This document shows positions 15,904 to 24,867 of a DNA stretch of 64,000 nucleotides, in pieces. The number at the start of each line of letters is the position of its first letter. Positions within the stretch are counted from its first letter, which is position 1. The position numbers and the translations under genes are program-made. The notes under the pieces are model-generated. The model searched no databases and was not told the DNA's origin. It saw only the letters and a program-made list of their open reading frames with translations. This stretch comes from Planctomycetia bacterium (GTDB taxonomy: Bacteria > Planctomycetota > Planctomycetia > Pirellulales > JACPPG01): contig JACPPG010000042.1 in NCBI GenBank assembly GCA_016191115.1, positions 34,300 through 98,299 of the forward strand. Direction: 5' to 3'.

Positions 15904-18900
15904 TCACTTGTCCGGCTTTTCCTCGGACCAGCCGATGCGCGCCGCGGGCAGGGCCTCGCTGAGGCGGGCGACGCCCTCCTTCGTTACCTCGGTGCGGGAC
16001 AAGTCCAAGCGTTGAAGCTGCTTGAGGCGCGCGAGCAAGTCGATCCCCTTGTCGCTGACGCCCGTGCCGGTGAGATAAAGCGCCCGCAAATCGGGAAGCG
16101 CGGCCAGATGGGAAAGGCCTCTGCCCGTGATCCGCGCGTTCACCAGCATAAGAAAGGCGAGCTTCTTGAGGCCCGCCAGGTGCGATAGATCGTCGTCGTG
16201 CACGTCACGGGTGTTGAGCCGCAGGCTGGTTAGCTTCGTCAGTCCGGCCAGGTGTACGAGCCCCGCGCCGGTCACCTTGGTGTCCTCGAGAAACACGCTT
16301 TCCAGTTGATCCAGCCCCTCGATGTGCGCCAGTCCCGCGTCGGTCACTTCGGTGTTGTTGATATACAGGCGTTTGAGGTTCTTAAAGCGCGCGGCAGCCT
16401 TGAGCCCATCGTCATCGAAGGGGCCCATCAGTTGCAGCTCAGTGAGCGACTCGGCCGGCAGCGTCGCAAGTCCTGCGCCGGTCAGCTTGGGGCTCACAAC
16501 GTTCAGCGACTCCAGCTTCGCCGCGCCGGCCAGGTGCGCGAGTCCCGCGTCGGAGATGGCTGCGTCGAGGCCGAGCTTCTTCAAACGCGACAGCCGTCCA
16601 AGATGCGCGAGGCCATCGTCGGTGATCGCGTCGCCGCTGACGAAGACCTCCTCAAGATTCGCGAGACCGGCAAGAATCTTCAGACCCTCGTCCGAGATGT
16701 CGCAATTGTTGATGACCCGGAAAGCCCGCAGCGTCTTGAGTCCCGCGAGGCGCGCGAGCCACGCGTCGGTCACCTTGTGATCGGCCGAACCGCTGATCGC
16801 GCCGGTATCGGGATGGAGCCCGAAAGCGGAGTTGATGTCGAGTGAATCGAGGTCGTCGAGCCCGGCCAGGAGCTTGAGCCCGTCGGCTCCCCCCATCCAC
16901 GCGGCCTGCAGCGACACGCCGACGGTCCGCCGGCCATCGGGCCAGTCGTCTGTCTTGATCTCCGCGCCGAGCTTCTTCAATTCCTCCACCGCGCGGACGT
17001 GCGCCGGCGAGTCGGCGGTTCGCGACTTCCCTTCGGCATGCGTCGCCCTGGATTGCTTCTGCGCATCAGGCGCTTTGCCGGCCGGTGCAAATACCGCGGC
17101 CGACTCACCCGTCGAAGGTTTCGCCTCGGCCGGTTTCTCTCGGGCCGCTTGCTTCCGCAGCTTGTAGCGCACGGTCACCGTCTTGCCGGCCGGCAGGTCG
17201 ATCGGGCCGGCAGGCTGCTCGACGATCGCGTAACCTGGCGGCAGATTCAGTTCGTATTCCTGCCTGCCGGGTGCCACCAAACGGCGCAATCGGCCACCCG
17301 CGTCTATTGAGTCGAAGACCACCGGGTGGAACCCTGCGCCGTTTCCGGCGTTGGGAGATTTCATCGCGATCCCGGCGCCGGCGACGCCGCGGCCTGTGTC
17401 GGCGTCGACAATCTCGAACAGAAGCGCGCACGGCTTCGGCACGCGGATCGTTGCCGACTGGTCCTGCGGGCTATCGGCGACAGCCAGCGGCACGGCAGGA
17501 ACGGTGTACCCGATGGAAAAGGTGAACCCCTGATCCGGCCCGACGCCCAGCGAGTAGGTACCCGGCGGGAGCTGGAGCGTGGCGACGCCGTGCTCGTCGG
17601 CGGTTGCCGCGGCCACCACGGCCGGTTGCTCGTTGTTTTGGGTCTGCAGGTGAAAGCCCGCCGCGTCCTCGTCGCCACCTTCGAACAGTACTTGCGCGCG
17701 GACAGTTCGCGCCCGGGCGAGCGTCAGATTGATTTCGCCGGTCACAAGCGGCTTGTCGCTCCACGGATTGCGATCGCGCCGCTCGCCGGTGCCGATATAG
17801 CAATAGCGCATGCCGATCGCCTCTTGCTGAATGCTGAGCGAAGCGGCCGTGTCCGCTGCCAGACCGCCGAGCTCGAAGCGCCCGTCGGCGTCACTCGTGG
17901 CGTCGGGCTGCGGCGGCGGCCCGCCAGCCCACCACGCGTGCCCGGGGCGGCTCCACTCCCCCTCTGGCGCGTCGGGCGAGCCGGGGCCGATGCGCTGGTC
18001 CGAACAGTGCGTGACGGCGATCTGGGCGCCGGCAATCGGCAGTCCCGCATCGTCCACCAGCCGCCCGCGGACCCTGACTTCCGGCCGGAACTTGAGATCG
18101 ATAGCGATCGCGTCATCGCGGTAGACCGCGTAGCGATCGTGCGAGGAGGACTGCTTTTGCGCCTCCGCCCGGGTCATTTGGTAAAAGACATGCGGCGCCC
18201 GCCACGTCCGGGCGTATCCGTGTGCGGTTCCAGTGAGCACAAACCCGCGATACCCCTCGCCCACGAGCGGCAGCGCCAAGTCGCGGAACTCGTAACGGCC
18301 CTCAGCGTCAGTGGTCGCCGCAGCCGAGAACGACTTGCCGGGCGGGATGGTGGCAAGTTCAAGCGTCGCCCCGGCGACTGGCTTGCGATTCTGGTCGACG
18401 GCGCGACCGCGGATGGTGACCGAGTGCATAGCGGTCGCGGCGTCGGGCGCGTCCAAGATTACGCTGAAGGTCGACCACGTTTCAGATTCGCCGGCATCGT
18501 TCTGTTGCGGCTCCGTTCGCGGCGATGCTTCGGCTGGCGCGAACAGTGCTTCTGCGTCACGCGGTGAGTTTGCCTCGGCGGGCTTCTGCTTGGCCGCTTG
18601 CTTTCGCAGCTTATAGCGCACCGTCACCGTCTTGCCGGCCGGCAGGTCGATCGGGCCATTGGGCTGCTCGACGACTTCGTAGCCCGGCGGCGGGTTGACC
18701 TCGTAGCCGCGCTTGCCCGGCTTCACCAGGCGCGTGAGCTTGCCGCTCGCGTCGGCAGGTTCGATGATCGAAAGGGAATCCTCAGCGTCGGCGTCGTCAC
18801 CGGGCGTCTCGGAGAGACCCGCGCCGGAGATACCGCGGTCTGTGTCGGCATCGACAACCTCAGCGACCAGCTTGCACGGCTGCGGCACGCGGACCGTGGC

Positions 18901-21900
18901 CGATTGTTGTTGCGGCGTGTCGGCGACTACGAGCGGCGCCTTACCCAATTCCATGTTGACCCAGCCCATCGCCGGGTCCGGGCGCATGTGCAATTCATAC
19001 TTTCCTGGCGGCAGGGAGAGCATCGCCATGCCGGCGCCGTCGGTCATGGCGGATGCGACGAGCGACGGCTGTTCGCCATTTTGCACCCACACGTGCAAGC
19101 CCACCGCAGGCTCGTCGCTTCCTTCATAGCGGACGCCCACGCGCACGCTCCGCACGCGGGCGAGCGTCAGATTCACCTCACCGGTCAAGAGCGGCTTCCC
19201 TTTGCGCGTCCACGGATTCTTGGCGTTCGGCCGATCGGTGGTGCCGACGACGCACCCCCGCATGCCAAAGTCGGGGTGCTGGATGGTGACAAACGCGGCC
19301 GTCTCGCGCGCCAGGTTGCGCAGCACAAAGCGGCCGTCGGCGTCGCTTGTGACTTGGGGCTCGGTGGGCGTCTCGCGGCGGCCCCAGAAGGCGTTCTCCT
19401 TGTCCGGCCACCGGTCCCGCACGCTCAGGTCCATGCACTGCGAGACCATGATCTTCGCGCCCGCGATTGGCCGCCCCGCTTCGTCCACTAGGTGGCCGCG
19501 CACCAGCGCCTCGGGCCGGAACTTGAGGTCAATCGTGATCGCGTCATCGCGGTAGACTGATCGGCGATCGAGCTTGCGTTGCTGCTTCTGTGCGTCCGCG
19601 CGAGTCGTATCGTGGAAGATGCGCAGTCCGCTCCAAACTCGACCGTGGCTTGCGGCAGTCCCACTGACTTCGAAAGTGCCGAGGTTGTCGGAGGACAAAG
19701 GAAGCGGCACCTCGCGGAACTCGTATTGGCCGTCGGCGGCAGATACGGCCGACGTCGTAGAAGACTTCGGGAAGCCGATCGCAACAAGCTCGATCTTTGC
19801 CCCGGCGACCGGCTTGCCGTTTTCGTCGATAGCGCGGCCGCGGACGGTGACCGGATGCGTGGCGACGGGGCCGTCGGGGCGGACGACCGCGGAGGCGACT
19901 AGCTTCGTGCCCTTTGGCTTAGCGATTTTTTCTTGGGCGCCGGCTTTCTCCTTCTGCGGCTCTTCGTCCGGCTTCTCGGCAGGCTTTTGCGGCGGTTCTT
20001 TCGCCGCGCCGTCGGTTGGGCTTGGCGCGTCATCCTTGTCGGCGAACACGGGAACGGCCGAGTACCGGGCGGTGAATCCTAAATCTTTGCCGTGTTGAAT
20101 TTTTAAGCCCGGGATGGCCGCTTCGAGTTTGGCGGCCGCGTCGTTGGTGACCGGCGTGCCTTTGACCGACAGGGTGCGCAAGTTTTTCAGGTCGCCTAAG
20201 CTCGCGAGCCCCTTGTCGGTCACGCTGGCCTGCATCATTTCCAGGTCGCGCAGGTTGGCGAGCCGGCCGATCTCGGCGAGCGCCTGGTCCGAGAGCCGCG
20301 CGGAATCCAGATAAAGCTGCTCGACGCTCTGCAGCTTGGCGAGGCCTTTGGCTCCTTCGTCGCTGATCGTGGCGCCCGTGAGAGTGAGCTCCTTGAGCTT
20401 CTTGGCGCCGGCCAATGCGGCCAGACCATCTCCGGTGACGTTGGCGCTTGGCAGACTGAGCGTTTCGAGCGCCGCAAGGGGAGCAAGGTGTTGCAGGCCA
20501 GCGTCGGTAACACCACGGCCAGGCAGGCGAAGGCGCTTGAGCCGCGTCAAGTGTGCCAGGCTCTTGAGCCCGTCGTCGGTGATCGTTCCTTCGCCTGCGA
20601 GGGCGAGATGCTGCAGCTTGGGGAACCGGCCAGCAAGCTGAAGCGTTCGGTCGCTAACCCGCGTCGGATAAAGCGTGAGGCCGCGCAGGTCGCGTTCGGG
20701 CGGGATCGCCGCCAGGCCGTCGTCGCTGGTGGCGATTCCGTTGATCGCCAGCATCTGCAGTTGCGGGAGCCGGGCCGCGATGTGCAATAGTGTATCGCCC
20801 GGCGCGGTGTCCTTCGGTATATCCCTGCCCGACCAATTGCGGCTGAGCGACAGCGATTGCAGGCCGGACATCGAAGCGATCGCCTCGGCGTCCTCCGCCG
20901 CAAAGTCGGCCGGATACAGGGTGAAGGCTTTGAGCTGTGAAAGCTGTGCGATGGCTTTCAAGCCGTCCGGCGCGAGCGTGACGTTCAAGAGCGAGACTTG
21001 CCGCAGCGACTTGATCGGCGCTAGCGCGGCGAAGCCAGGCCCGCGCACATCGGGACAATCCTGAATGAGCAGCGTTTCGAGTTGCGGGAGCCCGGCGAGC
21101 GCACTGATCCCGTCGTCGGTGATCGGCAGGCTGGCGAGGGAGAGAAACTTCAGCTTCGAGAGGGCGGCAAATTGCTTGAGGCCATCGTCGGTGACACCGA
21201 CCCATGCCTTTTCGCCCGGCTTGACCGACGGCCCCTTCAGTTGCAGCTTCTCGATGCCAGCCGCCAGTTCGGCCATCCGTTTGCAACTCGCGGGCGACAG
21301 GTCGCACTGTTCGAGATTGAGGACGCGGCAATCGGGCAACTTCGCGAGCTTGGCCACTCGCTTGTCGGAGGCGTACAAAAACGACAGGAACTCGACCGGG
21401 TTCTTAAGACGCAATTGCGCGACATCGGCAGCGTCGACGCGCGTGAGATCGATGAGAAGGCTGCGCAACTCATCGACGTCGTTGAGCAGCGCAAAATCGG
21501 CGGCGCTGCCCTTCCAACCCCTCTCGTTCCCCTCGCGGTCCCTGCTGGCGAGGAATGCGACGGAATAGCCGCTACCGGGCATCCTTTCTGCCCGCGCGCC
21601 CAATTCCCGCAGCTTGTCCAAGGCGCGGTCAGAGGCAGATGGCGATGCGTCGGCGGGAGGCGCCGCGTTATCGCGGGTCGGGGCCTCCGGTGTGGTTAGC
21701 CGTCCCAGCGCGGCTGGCGGCCCTGTCGTCGCGAAGGCAACTTCGACCGACGGCGCTGCCGCCACTTGCAGCCCGGCGCCCGGCAAGAGCACGGCAACGG
21801 CCACAACCGCGATCGCGTAGTACGACAGTGGCGTGCGGCGGTGGAAGCGGTCGGCGCGGCGGACCAGGTGTTCCAGCCGCCGGGCCGTCACGCCCAGCAT

Positions 21901-22887
21901 GCCGACGCCGGGCATGGCGAAGGCCGGCTGCGGACCGCGTTGCGCCGCCAGCACGTCCAAGAGCACGCGGGCGTAGTCGGTGGCGCGGCAGGCAAGCCCC
22001 GTGACCACTTCCTCGTCGCAAGCCCGCTCCCGCTCGCGCCGCGCCTCGCGATTGGCCCACCAGATCAGCGGATGGAACCACCAGGCGAGCTGTGCGACAA
22101 GCTGCACGAGCGACGCCGCCGGATCGCCACGGCGGACGTGTACCAGCTCGTGGGCGAGAATGGCGCTTATGGCGAGCGACGGTTCTTGCGCGCCACTGGA
22201 ATCTTGCCGAGCATCGGGCGCCAGCCGCTCGACCAGGGCGGCCGGCAACAGGATCGTCGGCCGCCACACGCCGAAGACGGCCGGTACCGCGGCCTCACGA
22301 CAGGCCAAAACGCGGACGCGTCGCCGCACGCCCAGCCGCACCGCCAGCTCGCGCGTCTGCCGCTCGACAAAGTCGGGCACGGCGACCGCCGACGCATGCC
22401 ACCGCCGCCGACAGGCGAGCCACTTGGCGAGCACGTACGCTGCCAGCGCCATCGCGCCAACGGCCCAAGCGGCGAAGAGCGTCCGCACCGGGGAAAACTG
22501 CCGCGGCGGATCGGCCGGGGCCAGAGCAGCAGGCGCCGCCGCCGCCGCAAGTCGCTCGACCGGCTTTGCCGTCACGCGAGGACCCGGCGCGAATAAGTCA
22601 GGCGGCAAGGGCACCGGCTGTGGCGCTGCTGCCGCCTTGGATTCGGCCTGTGGCTCGGCGGCATGGGCGACTTCTGCCCGTTGAGCCCAACTAAAAATCC
22701 CCGTGGGCGACGCCACGACGGGCGGCGTCACGGCCTTTAACACGACCAGCATCCACAACAGATACGCCAGGTGTGGGCGCCTTCGGCAGCCGAAGCGGGC
22801 GATCAGGCCCAGGACGGCGGCCACCAGCGTGACCTGCCAGAGCTGCGCCCAAGCGAGCGCCACCACGTCAACGTTTGCGATTGTCAT
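15904..22887 (-). CDS. Giant BlaR1-type (M56) sensor fused to LRR and carboxypeptidase-regulatory-like domains
   Basis: A 2327-aa membrane protein. ATG 22887 overlaps the last 20 bp of the blaI-like gene; a TTG at 22911 is a weaker alternative. Residues ~1-370 are a BlaR1/M56 metalloprotease domain: two transmembrane segments near 12-60, a linker, another near 140-160, then the zinc motif HELVH at about 246-250, WWFHPLIWW and ERACDEEVV, and a last transmembrane helix near 350. Residues ~465-930 are leucine-rich repeats of the ITDDGLKSLAHLTRLKRL type. About 1000-1430 and 1490-1910 are two related regulatory-like beta-domain blocks (VAGAKIEL, DADGRFVLRNL, YELRP-type motifs). A second LRR block runs from ~1965 to the end. 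Canonical BlaR1 carries a penicillin-binding sensor instead. An LRR ligand-sensing role is inference. Confidence 0.85.
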   Translation of the reverse strand: MTIANVDVVALAWAQLWQVTLVAAVLGLIARFGCRRRPHLAYLLWMLVVLKAVTPPVVASPTGIFSWAQRAEVAHAAEPQAESKAAAAPQPVPLPPDLFAPGPRVTAKPVERLAAAAAPAALAPADPPRQFSPVRTLFAAWAVGAMALAAYVLAKWLACRRRWHASAVAVPDFVERQTRELAVRLGVRRRVRVLACREAAVPAVFGVWRPTILLPAALVERLAPDARQDSSGAQEPSLAISAILAHELVHVRRGDPAASLVQLVAQLAWWFHPLIWWANREARRERERACDEEVVTGLACRATDYARVLLDVLAAQRGPQPAFAMPGVGMLGVTARRLEHLVRRADRFHRRTPLSYYAIAVVAVAVLLPGAGLQVAAAPSVEVAFATTGPPAALGRLTTPEAPTRDNAAPPADASPSASDRALDKLRELGARAERMPGSGYSVAFLASRDREGNERGWKGSAADFALLNDVDELRSLLIDLTRVDAADVAQLRLKNPVEFLSFLYASDKRVAKLAKLPDCRVLNLEQCDLSPASCKRMAELAAGIEKLQLKGPSVKPGEKAWVGVTDDGLKQFAALSKLKFLSLASLPITDDGISALAGLPQLETLLIQDCPDVRGPGFAALAPIKSLRQVSLLNVTLAPDGLKAIAQLSQLKAFTLYPADFAAEDAEAIASMSGLQSLSLSRNWSGRDIPKDTAPGDTLLHIAARLPQLQMLAINGIATSDDGLAAIPPERDLRGLTLYPTRVSDRTLQLAGRFPKLQHLALAGEGTITDDGLKSLAHLTRLKRLRLPGRGVTDAGLQHLAPLAALETLSLPSANVTGDGLAALAGAKKLKELTLTGATISDEGAKGLAKLQSVEQLYLDSARLSDQALAEIGRLANLRDLEMMQASVTDKGLASLGDLKNLRTLSVKGTPVTNDAAAKLEAAIPGLKIQHGKDLGFTARYSAVPVFADKDDAPSPTDGAAKEPPQKPAEKPDEEPQKEKAGAQEKIAKPKGTKLVASAVVRPDGPVATHPVTVRGRAIDENGKPVAGAKIELVAIGFPKSSTTSAVSAADGQYEFREVPLPLSSDNLGTFEVSGTAASHGRVWSGLRIFHDTTRADAQKQQRKLDRRSVYRDDAITIDLKFRPEALVRGHLVDEAGRPIAGAKIMVSQCMDLSVRDRWPDKENAFWGRRETPTEPQVTSDADGRFVLRNLARETAAFVTIQHPDFGMRGCVVGTTDRPNAKNPWTRKGKPLLTGEVNLTLARVRSVRVGVRYEGSDEPAVGLHVWVQNGEQPSLVASAMTDGAGMAMLSLPPGKYELHMRPDPAMGWVNMELGKAPLVVADTPQQQSATVRVPQPCKLVAEVVDADTDRGISGAGLSETPGDDADAEDSLSIIEPADASGKLTRLVKPGKRGYEVNPPPGYEVVEQPNGPIDLPAGKTVTVRYKLRKQAAKQKPAEANSPRDAEALFAPAEASPRTEPQQNDAGESETWSTFSVILDAPDAATAMHSVTIRGRAVDQNRKPVAGATLELATIPPGKSFSAAATTDAEGRYEFRDLALPLVGEGYRGFVLTGTAHGYARTWRAPHVFYQMTRAEAQKQSSSHDRYAVYRDDAIAIDLKFRPEVRVRGRLVDDAGLPIAGAQIAVTHCSDQRIGPGSPDAPEGEWSRPGHAWWAGGPPPQPDATSDADGRFELGGLAADTAASLSIQQEAIGMRYCYIGTGERRDRNPWSDKPLVTGEINLTLARARTVRAQVLFEGGDEDAAGFHLQTQNNEQPAVVAAATADEHGVATLQLPPGTYSLGVGPDQGFTFSIGYTVPAVPLAVADSPQDQSATIRVPKPCALLFEIVDADTGRGVAGAGIAMKSPNAGNGAGFHPVVFDSIDAGGRLRRLVAPGRQEYELNLPPGYAIVEQPAGPIDLPAGKTVTVRYKLRKQAAREKPAEAKPSTGESAAVFAPAGKAPDAQKQSRATHAEGKSRTADSPAHVRAVEELKKLGAEIKTDDWPDGRRTVGVSLQAAWMGGADGLKLLAGLDDLDSLDINSAFGLHPDTGAISGSADHKVTDAWLARLAGLKTLRAFRVINNCDISDEGLKILAGLANLEEVFVSGDAITDDGLAHLGRLSRLKKLGLDAAISDAGLAHLAGAAKLESLNVVSPKLTGAGLATLPAESLTELQLMGPFDDDGLKAAARFKNLKRLYINNTEVTDAGLAHIEGLDQLESVFLEDTKVTGAGLVHLAGLTKLTSLRLNTRDVHDDDLSHLAGLKKLAFLMLVNARITGRGLSHLAALPDLRALYLTGTGVSDKGIDLLARLKQLQRLDLSRTEVTKEGVARLSEALPAARIGWSEEKPDK

Positions 22888-23263
22888 GTTGCTCTGACTC
22901 CAGTTGGGCAAGCAGGGCGCGGAGGCGGGCGATCTCGTCGTCCGACAGGCCGCGATCGGCGATCAGGTACTCGACCAGCGGCAGGGCCTCGCCGTCGAAG
23001 AGCCGCGCAACGAAGTCCTCGACCGTCTCGCGGACCACCTGCGTAGGCCGGACGCGGGGGCGATAGTGGATGCTCTTGCCCTGGCGGCGGGCGTGCAGGT
23101 AGCCCTTCGCCTCCAGCCGGCGGAGGTAGGTCTGCACGGTCTTGTAGTCGAGCGGCCGGTCGGCCGGGAGCGCCTCGTGAACCTGCCGCACCGTGGCCCC
23201 GCCCAGGCTCCACACGATGCGGGCGACTTCCAGTTCGGCCTTCGATAGTTGAGCGCGTGCCAT
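22868..23263 (-). CDS. BlaI/MecI/CopY family repressor
   Basis: A 131-aa winged-helix repressor. Landmarks are the N-terminal LSKAELEVARIVWSLGGATVRQVHEAL, the recognition-helix region LDYKTVQTYLRRLEAKGYL and the wing ARRQGKSIHYRPRV, followed by the dimerisation part VVRETVEDFVARLFDGEALPLVEYLIA. Family members are dimers cleaved by a partner M56 protease when the sensor is engaged. The partner is the overlapping downstream gene, so the pair is translationally coupled. The probable operator-promoter lies 270 bp upstream, beyond an inserted R1 element. No clear Shine-Dalgarno is seen before ATG 23263. Confidence 0.93.
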   Translation of the reverse strand: MARAQLSKAELEVARIVWSLGGATVRQVHEALPADRPLDYKTVQTYLRRLEAKGYLHARRQGKSIHYRPRVRPTQVVRETVEDFVARLFDGEALPLVEYLIADRGLSDDEIARLRALLAQLESEQHDNRKR

Positions 23264-23341
23264 GGGGAGGAAGCAATTAGCAATGGGCGATTATGGGCGA
23301 TTAGCAATGAGCCGGAACTGGCGCCTGCCGCGGCGTCCCTC

Positions 23342-23498
23342 CAGGGCCGTTCACAGATTCAAGCTTGCCGGCGGCGCACCGGCGGGAAAGTGGGACAGGC
23401 ACCGAGACGCAACGTTGGTCAGAAAGGACTTGCGCTGTTTATGCTCGGAGCCAGTCCCATTTTCCCGCCTCGCCATTTTGAAAAACAGGATGGCCCTG
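23342..23498 (+). repeat. R1 element, copy 2, inside the blaI leader
   Basis: A full 157-bp copy, differing from copy 1 at only about five positions by eye. It is flanked by GGCGTCCCTC (23332-23341) and GGCGCCCCTC (23499-23508), a 10-bp duplication with one mismatch. It separates the predicted blaI promoter (23532-23559) from the blaI start codon (23263), so its hairpin should be transcribed in the 5' leader. Confidence 0.88.
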
Positions 23499-23531
23499 GG
23501 CGCCCCTCTCGCTCTCTTACATTTGAACGCC

Positions 23532-23559
23532 ATTATGTCGTACATTTGTACGATGTCAA
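23532..23559 (-). promoter_or_regulatory. Promoter with BlaI-like operator in the spacer
   Basis: Read leftward: a perfect -35 TTGACA (complement of 23554-23559), a 16-bp spacer (23538-23553) and a -10 CATAAT (complement of 23532-23537, 5 of 6 to TATAAT). The entire spacer is the perfect palindrome TCGTACATTTGTACGA, containing the TACA...TGTA core known for BlaI/MecI operators. Transcription would start near 23525 and run towards the blaI-like gene. Autorepression of the blaI-blaR1 pair is the natural reading. Confidence 0.72.
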
Positions 23560-23646
23560 GCGCGGGGGGCGGAGAAATCGTCCGCGGATTTTCGCCGCGT
23601 GCCCGAGAGAAGGACGAGGAACCACCAAGCCACGAAGGGCGAAATG

Positions 23647-23775
23647 CCTAAATCCGAACGTCCAAAGAAGCACGAAATCCGAAATTCGAAAGGGAGGTTC
23701 TTAGAGCGACGGCCGTTTCGTCATTCGCGCATTCGGATTTCTTTTGACATTCAGACTTCGACATTCGTCATTCGC
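23647..23775. repeat. Low-complexity inverted repeat region
   Basis: AATCCGAA/ATTCGAAA-type words on the left are mirrored by ATTCGGATTTC and CATTCGTCATTCG words on the right, with repeated GACATTC/ACATTCG units. It resembles dispersed intergenic repeats of other genomes, but no second copy is in this window. It abuts the stop of the small lipoprotein gene (23777). No gene is supported within it. Confidence 0.35.
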
Positions 23776-23776
23776 G

Positions 23777-23935
23777 TTACGGCCGCGGCTGGCCGGGGTT
23801 TTCTTCCGTGCCGCCGGGAGGCGGAGACTGGACGTTTTCCGACGGCGGCGGCGGCGTGTAGTCCTTGTCCGACGGACCGCACCCGCAGCACCAGGCCACC
23901 GACGCGACCACCAGGGCAACCATGCGTAGCTTCAT
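23777..23935 (-). CDS. Small predicted lipoprotein
   Basis: A 52-aa protein from ATG 23935 with an AAGGAAG ribosome-binding site about 10 nt upstream. The N-terminus is MKLRMVALVVASVAWCCGCG: basic, hydrophobic, then a cysteine cluster that fits a lipobox. The rest is Pro/Gly/Glu-rich and unstructured (TPPPPSENVQ, PPPGGTEENPGQP). Such short lipid-anchored proteins are common in planctomycete genomes. Function unknown; too short for most gene callers. Confidence 0.6.
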   Translation of the reverse strand: MKLRMVALVVASVAWCCGCGPSDKDYTPPPPSENVQSPPPGGTEENPGQPRP

Positions 23936-23999
23936 CGCTTGTGCTTCCTTTTCACGATTGTTGCGCAGCCGCGCAACTTCAACGCTACACCAGACGGTT

Positions 24000-24131
24000 T
24001 ATCCGCAGATTACGCAGATTTCGCAGACAACAAACCAAGGAAGCGAAGGCGGTCAATCGTCATTAGTGCCGCCCATTTCTCATTGTCAACGTCTTTCCCT
24101 AAATCTGTGAAATCTGCGAAATCTGCGGATG
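24000..24131. repeat. R6 inverted-repeat element (ATCTGCGGAT arms), copy 2
   Basis: The left arm TTATCCGCAGATTACGCAGA (24000-24019, extended to 24028) and the right arm AAATCTGCGAAATCTGCGGAT (region 24102-24131) are inverted copies about 75 bp apart. The same arms flank 7025-7146. The interior has no gene. It lies downstream of the superoxide dismutase gene. Confidence 0.65.
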
Positions 24132-24188
24132 ACTTCTTCTCCCTCGGCACGAGTCGCGAGTCGGCCGCGGCGTAGCCGTTTCCGCCGT

Positions 24189-24752
24189 TCACTGCTTCGG
24201 CGGACCGGCCAGGCCGATCACGCCCACCGCCACGCGACCGCCCGCGTCGCCGACCGGCTGCGTGAACTTGTCGGGGTTCGCGTGCACCACGAGCGACCGC
24301 CCCAGAATCGAGTGCGCCCCGCCCAGGTCCAGCATCGAGTCCTTGATGTCGATCGTGGCCACGCCGTCGTCGCCCGCCTTGATGTTGCCCAGGTCGCCCA
24401 CGTGGCGTTCCTTGTCCTCGGGCTTGCCGTGAGGCTTGTTCTCGGGGTTGAAGTGGCCGCCGGCCGACATGCCGTCGGTCAGGCCCGTAATGTCGCCGAA
24501 TTGGTGAACGTGAAAGCCGTGCATCCCGGGCGTGAGGCCGGAGATCTTGCCGCTGACGTTGACGGTGTCCCCCTTCTTGTCGAAGAATACGACGCCGGAG
24601 ACCTTGTTCTGTCCGGTCGGCAGCAGCACGGCGACGGCGCGGCTGGCTCCCATGTCGGCATGGGCGGCCGCCGCGGCCTTATTCTGCGCCCGCGCGTCGC
24701 CCGCCACAAACAATAGCATCGAACACGCGACTAGCACGACTTTCGCATACAT
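24189..24752 (-). CDS. sodC: Cu/Zn superoxide dismutase, exported, lacking the disulfide cysteines
   Basis: A periplasmic dismutase of 187 aa from ATG 24752, with GGAGG upstream and a signal peptide ending near AGDARAQ. The frame extends 31 codons further upstream without support. Metal ligands are visible: HGFHVHQFGD, GGHFNP, KPHG, RHVGDLGNI and VVHANPD, plus the active-site Arg in DAGGRVAVGVIG. The two cysteines that normally form the conserved disulfide are replaced (DITGLTDGMSAGG and RVAVGV), and the mature protein has no cysteine. The rest of the fold looks intact, so activity is likely. Confidence 0.92.
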   Translation of the reverse strand: MYAKVVLVACSMLLFVAGDARAQNKAAAAAHADMGASRAVAVLLPTGQNKVSGVVFFDKKGDTVNVSGKISGLTPGMHGFHVHQFGDITGLTDGMSAGGHFNPENKPHGKPEDKERHVGDLGNIKAGDDGVATIDIKDSMLDLGGAHSILGRSLVVHANPDKFTQPVGDAGGRVAVGVIGLAGPPKQ

Positions 24753-24867
24753 CGGGTGGTCCTCCGAAGAAGGTGTGCAGGTTGTTCCGACCAAGGACGC
24801 AGGGCTTGTGCGCCTGACAGAAATTAGGGCACAAAGCCGTATCACGCAAGCCTCGACAGGGCGGTTT

